DNA of 64,000 nt from Phytophthora hibernalis (Eukaryota > Oomycota > Peronosporomycetes > Peronosporales > Peronosporaceae): contig JAAKBF010000053.1 in assembly GCA_012656075.1 (NCBI GenBank), positions 620,001 to 684,000 on the forward strand, given 5' to 3'. Positions 44,450 to 54,289 of this stretch are shown here, piece after piece. Within the stretch, counting starts at the first letter, position 1. Every line of letters starts with the position of its first letter. The notes under the pieces were generated by a model. The model searched no databases and was not told the origin of the DNA. It saw only the letters and a list, made by a program, of their open reading frames with translations. Made by a program: the position numbers and the translations under genes.

Positions 44450-45627
44450 CCACGGATATTCAGAAGTCACATGGTCGTATAAATAGCGCCGTGCACGTTC
44501 AAGATTACTCAAGATTACAATTTTTACTCAGAAGTACAAAACGAAACAGCTTTACTCTGAAGTCAGTGAAAGGTACTCAGAATTTAATTGCGATCTCAAA
44601 GGTGGAGATCATAATAGGCTGTTGGTAGTTTCATAATCCCCAGGATCAGGGGTGAAAACAACTTGCTTGGCAGGCCGAAACAACGCCTGCGGTTTAAAGA
44701 CCCGTGTGCGCAGCACGCGGACTTAAACCCAGGACCAAGCAGGGTCACACCTAGCTCGGCTTAGGCGTTCTCATGGTTTTCAAGGGTGAGGCTCGGGTGT
44801 AGTTTCCCAGTCGACTTTCATGATTTGAGCAAGACCCCAGGCGACCTCAAAGTTTATACGATGTAGAAAAACTCAGAATCATACATAACCTCCACAAATA
44901 TTAAGTTTCAGTAGACCCGTTTTGTACCACAACATGTAGTACGCGCCTTAATTTATTTATTTTCCAGATGGCACGGAATGCGTTGTCTTTAAATACCGCT
45001 ACACTATGTACGGTACTTAGTCTCACCTCCAATGTTGCACAGAAAGTGCAAAATTTGAACTTTGACAGGTTGCACTGCAGTCAATATTTATCCAATCAAA
45101 ACGACAGACACCTGAAATAGACGAATCTCATTAGCCCAAATTCGATGGTTATACGAGGTTTTCACCAAACAGACTGCAAAAGCGTTAACCTAACACTCAA
45201 ATCCACTAAGACTAATTACCGTAGACATTGTACATGTAGTAAAGCGTGTTTACAATTTGTGTAATCAGTGCATCGATTTAGTATTTTCGGGGTCAGGGTG
45301 TCTGATCAGATTCTATTGGTTATTTAACATAGTATTGTCTGATCCCTGATCCAGTTCAATCCAGTAGCCGATCCCCTAAAAAGCTAACCAACGCTAATAG
45401 ATATCATAACCAGTTAAGCCCTCTCACACGAATAGACTGGCCGATACAAAAATAGACGCCACTCTCGACTAGGACTAGCAGCGATAGAGCAGTGTCCGAC
45501 TGGACAGTTATTTACAAATGGTAACTGATTTAACTGAATGTTTTGCCAATCATACGTGTAGTAACTATATGACTGCCCAAATAATCAGTTAGAGTTAGTT
45601 TCTATATGATTGAGTGTGGTCCCAAAC
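44450..45627. other. Intergenic, nothing assigned
   Basis: No gene supported. The stretch 44,640–44,830 is less AT-rich and has symmetrical words (cagcacgcgg, aggcg) but no tRNA or promoter box I can defend. Confidence 0.45.
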
Positions 45628-45816
45628 CTACTGCGAAGGAGAGCTGAAAGACAGACGCGTACGGATGTTCATATCCGCTGCGGTGCGGGCTTCACGCCTA
45701 CGACGATAACGTCGCTTCGTCGACGCTCGTCGTGTGCGCTCACGATCGGCGATCGCCGCGTAGCGACCCATCACTGATTTGTAAAACCAGCTGTCGTCAG
45801 CTCTAAGTGGGTTCAC
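45628..45816 (-). CDS. Short Arg-rich ORF, unknown
   Basis: 62 codons: MNPLRADDSWFYKSVMGRY, then an arginine-rich stretch (RTRRASTKRRYRRRREARTA). It lies directly after the Harbinger-like transposase on the same strand, so it may be an accessory or 3' frame of that element. No family recognised. Confidence 0.3.
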   Translation of the reverse strand: MNPLRADDSWFYKSVMGRYAAIADRERTRRASTKRRYRRRREARTAADMNIRTRLSFSSPSQ

Positions 45817-45833
45817 TTCAGCGTGGAAGTTTG

Positions 45834-46664
45834 TCAGTGCAAAGCACGCTCGAGTGAACGAGTCACTCTACTTAACGTGCTATGCATTATCTTCCACAGC
45901 ATGCACGCACGACCGAAGAAGTTCTTGACGAGAACGCGGTCAGAGGACACGTTCCCATTGCGGACCAGTTCGTCAGTGGTGAGCTCCCCGTTCTTTGGCT
46001 TCTTTTCGGATAATGCAGCGCAACATTGACGCCGCTCCTTGGTAGCCCATGTCAGCCAAGAGGCCCCAATACTCTTGGTATTGACCGGAGCCGTTACCGT
46101 TGTCCTCAACAAGGAGTTCTTGGTTGCTTTTCTTTAACATCGACTTGTTTTCGTCAATGTGATTGGCCAAAATCGTGATGTCGGACACATATCCGGGCGT
46201 GTGATTTGTCAAAAATACCACTCTACCCGTAAAAGCCACAGAAGCTTCCACTTTGTAACCATAAAGCTTGTGCTTGTTGGAGAAATAGTGCTTTGATTCA
46301 CTAAAACGACCTGTTGGGCGGTAAGAAGGCTGACATCTGACGAGAGCGCGTACGGGTAGTAGTTGAATGTGCGGGTTGAGCAGCCATCGATATCGGACGA
46401 ATGAATGCGCGGTCTTGACTGGCGTCACGACGTCCAAACACGATGCATCATCTTCTCGAACGTAGGAGCCTTGAAGCCGAAGTCGATGGCGTGTTTTTGC
46501 CACGTCTCATAGTGCTTCAACACGCACAACAGCATCATGAACGCGTCTTTCGGCGTGGTTATCGACTTCCGGCCGCGACCAGCTGTCCACTGACTTGTCA
46601 ACTCAGGCTCCATGTGGCTCCAGAGCAAGTGGAACTCGGTCATCGTGAAGTTGGTCAAGGTCAC
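45834..46664 (-). pseudogene. Harbinger-like (DDE_Tnp_4) transposase
   Basis: Starts MTLTNFTMTEFHLLWSHME with a GRGRKS and LLCVLKHYETWQKHA helix region (46,664–46,430). The catalytic part is QPSYRPTGRFSESKHYFSNK and HKLYGYKVEASVAFTGRVV, with GYVSDITILANHIDEN (46,340–46,140), LLADMGYQGAASM (about 46,050), then NGNVSSDRVLVKNFFGRACM and LWKIMHSTLSRV (45,960–45,870). The gaps between DDE residues fit DDE_Tnp_4 nucleases. One frame change near 46,430 and another near 45,990 break it. Confidence 0.75.
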
Positions 46665-47123
46665 TACCGCTTCAGACCCACCGCTCTCAAAGTAGGGGTC
46701 TAAGAGTGTTGAGTCTGAGTCTCGTCAGCTCTATCACTGTCGATGTCCGAGTCAGCGTGCTGGGTCACGTCATCGTGGACGAGTGCTGCGTCTTCGGCGA
46801 GACGGCGAAGAATCTCGCCTGGCGGTCGAGGGGTACTTGGGGGTGCTTCTTGCCATCGCAGTAGGTTTTGAAGTGAGTGCATTTGAGATGTTCTTGATAA
46901 AGTGACTGGCGCAGAGCGCCCGACACATTGATGGCCGAGAGACTACCATATTCCACCAAGTTTGTAACAAATACACAGAACGTGAAGTGAAGACTGCGTT
47001 ACAAATCATAATGCCGATCTGCGTTGCAAAGAGCAGATCTCTGACTGTTAAATAAGTTATAATTCAGCGTTCATCATAAATGCAATTGATCGTAATAAAC
47101 ACAAGATAATTGCTTGTGTGGTT
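46665..47123. other. Upstream of Harbinger-like gene, possible accessory ORF
   Basis: A minus-strand frame at 46,959–46,765 (ALRQSLYQEHLKCTHFKTYC…) has one or two cysteines and histidines spaced like a small zinc finger; an overlapping frame is Asp-rich. Function unknown. Confidence 0.3.
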
Positions 47124-47306
47124 TTAAATGATCGATAACTGGTTTTGGGGTCTAATGGGTCGTACACCACAGCGGACATTGCGCTTCTCCACCTTTGTGT
47201 TGGCGATCAATTCATATCTAGCACCTTTGCACGTCACATTCTTCGTTCTGGCAACCTTCTCAAAATTCTTCTGCACGCCAAACTTTGGTCGTCCTCCTCC
47301 TGACAT
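47124..47306 (-). pseudogene. BED-finger-like N-terminal fragment
   Basis: The 60-codon frame MSGGGRPKFGVQKNFEKVAR with VTCKGARYELIANTK and RCGV resembles the first exon of a BED-finger hAT transposase (basic start, CK…C). Only the first half of the finger is present. Confidence 0.35.
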
Positions 47307-47769
47307 CGTAGCTGCACCGTGTTAACGTTAACATCACGCCGCCCTCTTACAGTACGTATAATCTCACACATTTGCAATGTGGTCCAGAGCAGGCTTGCTC
47401 TGCAGTTCTGGCGATGGAAGAGCGCTCGACGTGTACCCCTTGCGATGGGAAGGCTTCCTCCTCTCTTCTCGTGCTGGAAGAGATAGAGCTTGATGCGCGC
47501 GCGTGCTGAATGCTGAATGAGGTGTAAATGCTGTTGAAGTGATGTTCAGAAAATTACACAATAAAATTATAGATTTACTCAATGTGGCCTTTGTGGTTTC
47601 AAATAAATATGGATAGCCCTCTAACTTATATATATTACATAGCCGCACGGGTTTACGGATAAATCCGACAGTAGATCCGGTTATAATGCGGTCTAATCCG
47701 GTAAAGCAAGTCAAACAGTTTTCCTGGACGTACAGCCAGGGATTGAGGGGCCATACTACGCAGTAACTC

Positions 47770-47880
47770 CCAGTCACATTTTTTGAATTACTGCAGTAAC
47801 AGTAGTTTCAAAATCGCGACCTGACCTACTGCAGTAACAGTAATCCATTAATTGCCCAGTAATTCGCCAGTATTTCTACG
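47770..47880. repeat. hAT-type subterminal motif array
   Basis: Repeated attactgcagtaa and actgcagtaacagtaat words with agtaattcgccagta, closely resembling 5140–5240. It lies next to the hAT N-terminal fragment to the right. Confidence 0.65.
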
Positions 47881-47919
47881 GTCGACACTAACGACCACCT
47901 AAATGTCGACCACTTGAAC

Positions 47920-48500
47920 TCCCTCGGCTCCATCGCTGTCACCCTCCATGCGCTGGATTTCTTTCCTGTTGTGACAGGATAGTGACGCTGGTTGCACCTG
48001 TTAGATGCTGAATCAGCACCTTGAAGTCCTCAGTTGCCACTGTGTTGTAGGGCAACCCCGCATTGATCAACCAGTACGCGATGTACACGCCCTGCTCTTT
48101 TGAGTAGGCGTCCACAACTTTGGAAGTGTACTGCGCTTCTTGGTCACGTGTGCGCTCGTAGACGAGGATGCAGCCCTTTTGTTCTCGTGCACAACTGCCA
48201 CGTCCATTGCCTCATCAACTTGGTGTGATGCTTTCTTCATCCTTTTCGTTGCTTCAGCCTGTCCGATCGGATGGTCATGATGGAGTGCATACATGTGGTC
48301 CCTGGCGTTCGTCGAGTGGGTAATGCGATGTAGGCCACGTTCCCACTCGTCCGGAGCCGCGTACTGGTTGCAAGTGTTCTGCTGTGTGCACAGCAAACAC
48401 ACGTGAGTGGCGACCTCACCCTCCTTGGTCTCGAATGGTGTTGGAAGCCGATGAATCACATCCCATAATCTTCCGTGTCTTCATTTTCAAGTTCGTCCAC
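47920..48500 (-). pseudogene. hAT transposase N-terminal fragment (BED finger)
   Basis: The minus strand reads DVIHRLPTPFETKEGEVATH, CLLCTQQNTC, then STNARDHMYALHHDHPIGQ (zinc-finger His cluster, about 48,290), a Lys-rich linker, and in the next frame SKEQGVYIAYWLINAGLPYN and EDFKVLIQHLTG (about 48,090–48,010), the conserved hAT region after the finger. A frame change near 48,125 and the absence of the catalytic and dimerisation parts show it is a 5' remnant. Confidence 0.7.
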
Positions 48501-48935
48501 AGGTCCTGCTCACCCACCGACCTTGAGTTGTGTGACGGAAGCCGTGTATTTATTTTTGTCCAATGAAATTGGCCGGTCGATTTCCTGGCGACTTGGCCAA
48601 TCACGCCAGATATCTAAATATAGCTGGGATTCACAATATGTCACACTTATAATCTGATCCTGACCCAGTTCAAATCGTCCCTTAAAGGGAACGGCTACCG
48701 AATTTAAAAATATAAATACCGGTAGCGTTAACTGATAGGAGGAAAGCGGCGATGAAGACGCCATGCATTCGTCAAGTGAGGACGACAGCAGCGATAACGA
48801 AGAATAAGGCACCATACGCTCACGCAACGCCGACAACAGCTTCGACTACTTAAGTTCTTAGGATTAAACCCGATTTGCTTCAGTCTAGTAGCACAACGTT
48901 AACGTTTTTAGCCAACATTGTTCGTTTTGATGCTG

Positions 48936-49260
48936 TCATCCGTGTGACGTGTCTTGCAACGCGCTAACCTTCATGATGTGGCTTTTGTGCAGGCCACTGG
49001 CTTTTCGCCGCGGATAAATCCGGATCGATCCAAGCAGTTTAAACGGGTTTGTGCCGCGGCGAAAAGTAGCACTAACAAACAGCCAGGCTTTGACGGTAGG
49101 GCCACTCACTGCAAACGCTGCGATGAACAAGACCATAACGCCAATTGCAGCCACGATCATGGCGGCGTGCCCTGTAGCTAGTACAGCATCGATGTAGACG
49201 TAAATGACCCCATGGCTGGCTTCAGTAATGGCCAAAAGCTGATCTAGCCTTCGCAGGTCG
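48936..49260 (-). pseudogene. Membrane-protein fragment, unknown
   Basis: Reads LLAITEASHGVIYVYIDAVL, then a hydrophobic segment (AAMIVAAIGVMVLFIAAFAV) and KAWLFVSATFRRGTN. One transmembrane helix is clear and a second likely. The frame is open to the left but no family is recognised. Confidence 0.3.
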
Positions 49261-49352
49261 TACTAAAAACGATGAGGTTAGTTTGAAGTTCTTGCTGGTC
49301 CGGGAAAATGCAATGCCATTTTGTTTGTGTGGAGCTAACAATGCCTAAGATC

Positions 49353-51733
49353 TTATGATTCCAGGTCGGCAGACATAGAACTCGCCTTGTGCTCAGCTGT
49401 CGGTTGCTGCTGTTTCTCATACTCCATGAATTCAACTTGCTTCGCCAGAGAACTGATCGACGTTTCTAACTGTGCGATGATTTGCGCTTCGATTGTAGAG
49501 ATGCCTGGTGCTGGAATAGGTACTGCTCGGGTCTCCAATTCTGTTCGAAGCTGTTGATTCTCAGCCTAGGCGTGGGAAATTGTATATGTAACCAAACTTG
49601 ACCCCCATTTGATGCCAGCACGAGCTGTAGCTTACCTCAATTTTGTTCACGTATGCTTGCGTCTTTCTTCTCTCTGCCTCCAGCGCGCTCAGTCTCTCGA
49701 TGAGATATTCAATCTGGCAAATGTGTCAATGGTTAGTTGTCTCTTGCGTATTAAATAACTTAAAAACGCACCGTTTTGACGTGACTATCTGCACCAGGAG
49801 CCTCTGCTGCATCTTCTTCACCATCGGTATCGCCATCTTCGTGATTGTTGTTATTATTTCTGCGGGACCCTTGGTTGGTGTTGTTGTTACTTGCAACTCG
49901 AGGGTGAATGAGACCGCTTCGCTTCCTTGGTGAAACTAAAGCAGTTGAGGAACCGGTACTCTTCACTGTTGCATCTTTCCCGAGAGACTCCAGGTAACAG
50001 ATCTCGACCACTGTGTCTTTGTCAACGCCCCACTCCAGTAGTAGACCACCCAATGCCATTCGCTTCTCTCGCGACTCCGTCGCTACTTGTTGAAGGAAGC
50101 GATTTCGGGGCTTAACAACGAGTCCAGCGTGTCCAACGTACTTGCTCCCACTACAAATCACGGAGGGGTAAATAACTCGTTAGCCTCTCGTTTTGGTAAC
50201 ACAAAGTGGATCTCAGGTGTTTGTACCTGGCGATTTCATATTCGCGAGAGCTAGAACAGCTAACGTGCGGTTGCTTTTGGTGAGGGTATCGATGAAAACC
50301 TCGGTCCCTTGCTGTGAAATGTTATTTCCACCGAGGTTGAGACCTGAATGCCAAGGATGATCAAAACAATTAGACAATTCCGAGTTTTTGGACCATTACA
50401 CGAGCGAGGCATACCTAGAAGCCACTTGTCATTGTAAAGCGCGTCACAGATCGCTTCGGTGGTCTCATCGCTAAGATCATTGCGGGACAGGTTGAGCATA
50501 AGCTGAGGCATCGATGAATTTGTCGCAACTTCTCCACGCAAGCTGGAGCTCCATACAGCTTCGTCCTTGATCACACCGTGGAGCTACATATACCATGACG
50601 TTTACCAAATAAATTCACTAATTCAGATTTCTGCATGGCAAAGGACAGCTTCCCACCGTAATGATTTTTGCAAAATGTTCTTTTGCCTTGTCGGTAAGGC
50701 TGCATCCCGCCAAGGATATCAAGTGCAATTTAGGACACTTCCGAGGGCCATAGCGATAGCTGTAGTATTAAAGAACCGTGAGATAAACCACTTCGCGGGG
50801 ACAATTCACAATTTTCACACTACCTTCGAGCCCATCATCGCCCACGCTGGTGCCACTAAGACTGACGTCTTCCAGCTGATGACAGTGAAACAGAGCCTAT
50901 CCGAGCAAATTGTGTGATCAATCAACTACCCTCAAACATTTACGAGTACTACTGGGACGCACCTTTGAGAGCAGCGGTACGATTTCGGGTTGTATCTTGA
51001 CCCCAATGAGGTGAAAACGTTCCAAGGTGGGTGTCTTGAAAGCTGATATGCAAGCCGATCTATGACGTCGAGAAAAACGTATAGTTGAGCAAAATATGTA
51101 TCTAATCTCTCAACGAGAAGCTCACCTTGCAATGATCGTTGATCCTTCCTTTTCAAATGCGTACGCTCTCTTTAGTCCCAGGCGTTCAAACTTGGTACGC
51201 AAGTCTACAATACAGCCCGCTGCATGTTAGTAGAGCTTTGCAAGGTATGTTAGCAGCATAGTCATAGACATCGAACCTCGACTCATCGTCACAGATCCCA
51301 GCGAAAGACTGATGTACTTGCAGGTCTTCAGTTTCTGAAGAAATCCTGCGTGGAATGCGACCTATCTCAAGACAGATCCGTCAAAACAATGAGAACCATC
51401 TTCGAAATCGGCATTTACGGTAGCGATCATCCTCTCAAAGCTCACCTCTTCTTCGCCAAATCGGTCAAGTTTGAGCACGAATCGCGCCTCTTGCAACGCT
51501 ACTAGCAGCCTTGCGTCAGGATCCGCGTGCTTTTCGACGCAGGCATTCAGATATCGACGTTGATCAGCCGTGTAGGCTTCTTTCGACCTTGAAGTAGGTT
51601 GAGTGGATGCAGCACTAGCTCGCCGGTTGTGCGCCTTGGCCGCCAACACATTTTGTTTGCGCTTGTAGACCTCAATTGAGAGCGGCGTGGTCATGGTGAA
51701 CAGCTTCTGCGGAACAACAAGTTTCGGGCACAA
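49353..51733 (-). CDS. RNI-type LRR plus coiled-coil protein, CEP78-like
   Basis: Read leftward. N-terminal exon (51,733–51,362): RRYLNACVEKHADPDARLLV and ARFVLKLDRFGEEEVSF. Ribonuclease-inhibitor-type repeats follow in separate exons: ISLSLGSVTMSR (about 51,300), LEDVSLSGTSVGDDGLEG (about 50,840), KLHLISLAGCSLTDKAKEHF (about 50,700), LMLNLSRNDLSDETTEAICD (about 50,490), and LNLGGNNISQQGTEVFIDTL (about 50,320). A basic linker with an Asn run and acidic patch comes next, then coiled coil (LIERLSALEAERRKTQAYV; STIEAQIIAQLETSISSLAKQ). The order of short N-terminal domain, five to six RNI repeats and C-terminal coil, and the repeat wording, resemble the centrosomal protein CEP78. About seven introns. 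Identification is by recall of the family, so moderate. Confidence 0.55.
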
Positions 51734-52641
51734 ATGGTGGAACGTCGCTTCGAGAGCAGGAGTTACAACTAAGCTTTTCGACTACCAGCACATAGCGACC
51801 AGATCCTAACAATGCAATGACAAGATCCAAGTGCATAGCAAATTATCAATCGGTCAGCTAAGCATATCCAGATAGCAGCTACAAAACTCTGCCACTTAAT
51901 TCGGCAGCCACTATCAACAATGCCAAGCAAGACACTACACGCAGTGCGTATGCTGTCGTATCAGCGCGCCTTGACAACGGAGTGAAGACCTGGAACTCGT
52001 CAAGGTAGAGCGTTACTTCTCGTAAATGGCATTCCGTGACAGCTATTGGCGACGGCACTCCTCGAACTCGCGATGCACCTCCTCGGCCGACTTGCCGTAC
52101 GTCTCTGGGACCAGAATCAGTGCCAGCACGTAGAAGATCGCCGACATCACCACGAATGGAACGTAGCTGTAGTCGTCGAAAGCGTCGGCGATGTACGGGT
52201 AGGCCACACCGACGATGAGGTTGCACAGCCAGTTGACTCCGATGCCGATGGAGGTGGCGGTCGCACGCACTGAGTCCAGGAACAGGTCGGCCGTGATGAC
52301 CCACACGAGTGATCCCAGCGTTGCACCAAAGGCGACTACGTACAGCGCCATGAAAACGACGGAAAGTGCCACACGTCAACGAGAAAAGCCACCGTCATGA
52401 GAACGGCCACGACGAACATGCTGGCGATGCCCCATAGAATGAGGTTCCGGTTGCCGAAGCGGGCCAAATGTTGACAAAGTCGATGATCAGTGTGCCCACC
52501 CGCGGGTCCGAGATACCTGCGTCCTCGAAGATGGAGTTGGAGTAGTAAAAGACCGTCTTTTGAAGAAGGCGTTGGTGCCCGAAAGCTGCTGTGTTGTGGA
52601 CAACAAGATAGCGGCAGCAAGAGTGAGAACAGCGACTCCGG

Positions 52642-52649
52642 TTGCGTCG
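52642..52649. repeat. 8-bp target duplication, left
   Basis: ttgcgtcg here is repeated exactly at 53051–53058 on the other side of the MITE. Confidence 0.85.
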
Positions 52650-53050
52650 CAGGGCAGTGGAAATATAGATTGTATATTGATTGTAGACCTTCATGCTGGA
52701 ACAATCAATAATTGCAATCTGAACAATCTTAGTGCTAGTGATTGCAATCATTGCAATCTATTGTTTTATACTACATTTTAGTAAGGCGTAGTTATAATAT
52801 ACCGGTATACATCGAAGTATAATAATATTAAATTGCATGCGGTTTCGGAGCTGTCCGCATCGGCGTCAAGCCGGCACGACCACGAAATGATTAACACACA
52901 GCCATTACCATCCTGTGAGTCCCAATGCTCTTAGAGCCTGAAAGCACAATATTCTGATTGTGATTGTCGATTGACATCTCTCCACAATCAATTATTGTGA
53001 TTGACAATCTCGGCAATATTACAATCACAATCATTTTTCCACAGCCCTGG
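52650..53050. mobile_element. hAT MITE in the sugar-transporter gene
   Basis: A 401-bp unit begins CAGGGCAGTGGAAA and ends with the near-complement of it (TTTTCCACAGCCCTG plus one G). It is full of attgcaat, gattg and caatca subterminal words, and is flanked by a perfect 8-bp duplication, ttgcgtcg. TIR CAGGG…, 8-bp duplication and subterminal repeats are the hAT superfamily pattern. It encodes no protein. Confidence 0.9.
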
Positions 53051-53169
53051 TTGCGTCGTGTCATTGATGAGGGCCTGCTCCGGATCGGGTTTGTTGGACG
53101 ACTCGAGCCACGAAATCGCGAGGTAGACGTTCTCCTCGCCATAGAGACGAGTGATCACTATGAGAGTAC

Positions 53170-53450
53170 GGGACTCGACGTAGTCGCTTAGACTCTCTCG
53201 TGGTCACTCATGTTCGGTCAAGTCCCAGTACGACAGGAAATCCACTCGCCAACCTTGTTTGATTGGGCTCGCCATCCTTTATGGATGGCGGCCAAACTAT
53301 CTTGGGTTGCTAGTGAAAGGGGTTTTGGGCTTCGTGCTTTCCTCCTCGTACACGGCACGTGGCTAAGCTAATATCACTTTGAGTTTCACTCGCAACTGCA
53401 CAAGCGTTCGTCCTTTCCTTCTCTTCGTTCAAGTACTCTCTCAACGCGCT
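53170..53450. other. Second insert in sugar-transporter pseudogene
   Basis: Coding homology breaks after EAKQVISS (about 53,460) and resumes at VITRLYGEENV (about 53,160). The insert has a short hairpin, CGCCATCC / GGATGGCG (about 53,270–53,290). I find no terminal repeats, so whether it is an intron or a small element is open. Confidence 0.45.
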
Positions 53451-53880
53451 AAAGCTGCTAATCACTTGCTTGGCTTCTTCGCGTCGGTCTTTCATGAGCT
53501 ACCACGCGGGACTCTGTACACACGTGGACGGAGCCAGCAGCAGGAAAAGCACGGCCAGGATCGCTGGAAATCCTGCCAGGTAACGCCAGCCGTCACTCGT
53601 GTTTGCGAAGAAGCAAATTGCAGGGGACAGGATGCCGATGGTCACGGACATGCCGAGGATGTTGCGTAGGTGCGGCGGAGACAACTCGTTCGTGTATGCG
53701 CCGAGTGTACCGGTGGTCGTACCGGATGCAATGCCCGCGACCAAAGCCCAGACGTTCGATACGGGCGTTTGAATCGCAGCACCGGCGAGAATGAAAATGC
53801 AGTTGACGAAGATCAGCTTCCTGCGTCCCTATAGATCGCTGAAGTTTCCACAGCAAAGGCTGCCGATCGGGAAAATGAGA

Positions 53881-54289
53881 AAACGTTATTAATACTGACT
53901 TCTGAGCAAAGCCTCCCCACTGGGGAGAGGGACCCCAGTTCTGACTTCTGAGCAAGTGTGTTGCAGCAAGCGCAGCTTTTATGAGAGCTACTGAAGTTTC
54001 CAGAGCGTAGCAATACATGTACATGTACATGTGCATGTAGCAGCAAGTTGCTGAGCAACGGGAATTCTGGTGGGCGGCGTTCGTGAAAAAAAACGAACTG
54101 TTGCTGTAGCCCACTTTCTGCAAAAATTCCATCTCAATAACCCAACCTTTTTCACAAAAGTCCCACCCACAGTCTAAAACCCAATCAGTTCACACAACTC
54201 ACACAATAGTCACACCATCCGTACACAAGCTACGCCAGGAAAGATCCAAGGGGAGAACCACAACGCGAAGCACGCCCCAGTCAGCAGCG
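53881..54289. promoter_or_regulatory. Rpn1 upstream region with short repeats
   Basis: Contains a 15-bp direct repeat ctgacttctgagcaa (about 53,898 and 53,942), a self-complementary stretch ctggggagagggaccccag between them, and an acatgt microsatellite (about 54,014–54,038). The last ~130 bp before the ATG is CA-rich with no TATA box. Confidence 0.4.

Larger units (their letters stand above)
52043..53880 (-). pseudogene. Sugar transporter (MFS), 5'-truncated, two insertions
   Basis: Twelve-helix sugar/H+ symporter family. Read leftward: SLCCGNFSDL, stop, GRRKLIFVNCIFILAGAA (about 53,860), AGIASGTTTGTLGAYTNELS then PPHLRNILGMSVTIGIL (the family's central arginine motif, about 53,680), QSPAWLMKDRREEAKQVISS (the S-P-x-W motif, about 53,510), GEENVYLAISWLESSNKPDP (about 53,120), TTQQLSGTNAFF (about 52,600), DLFLDSVRATATSIGIGVNW (about 52,280), and the end LVPETYGKSAEEVHREF. 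The first transmembrane helix is absent. A TAG near 53,830, an insert at 53,170–53,450, and a hAT MITE at 52,650–53,050 show it is dead. Confidence 0.8.

Noticed and set aside
44640..44830. Possible SINE with tRNA-related head
   Set aside because: Some tRNA-like words occur, but no A-box/B-box pair, tail or duplicate copy is visible in the window.
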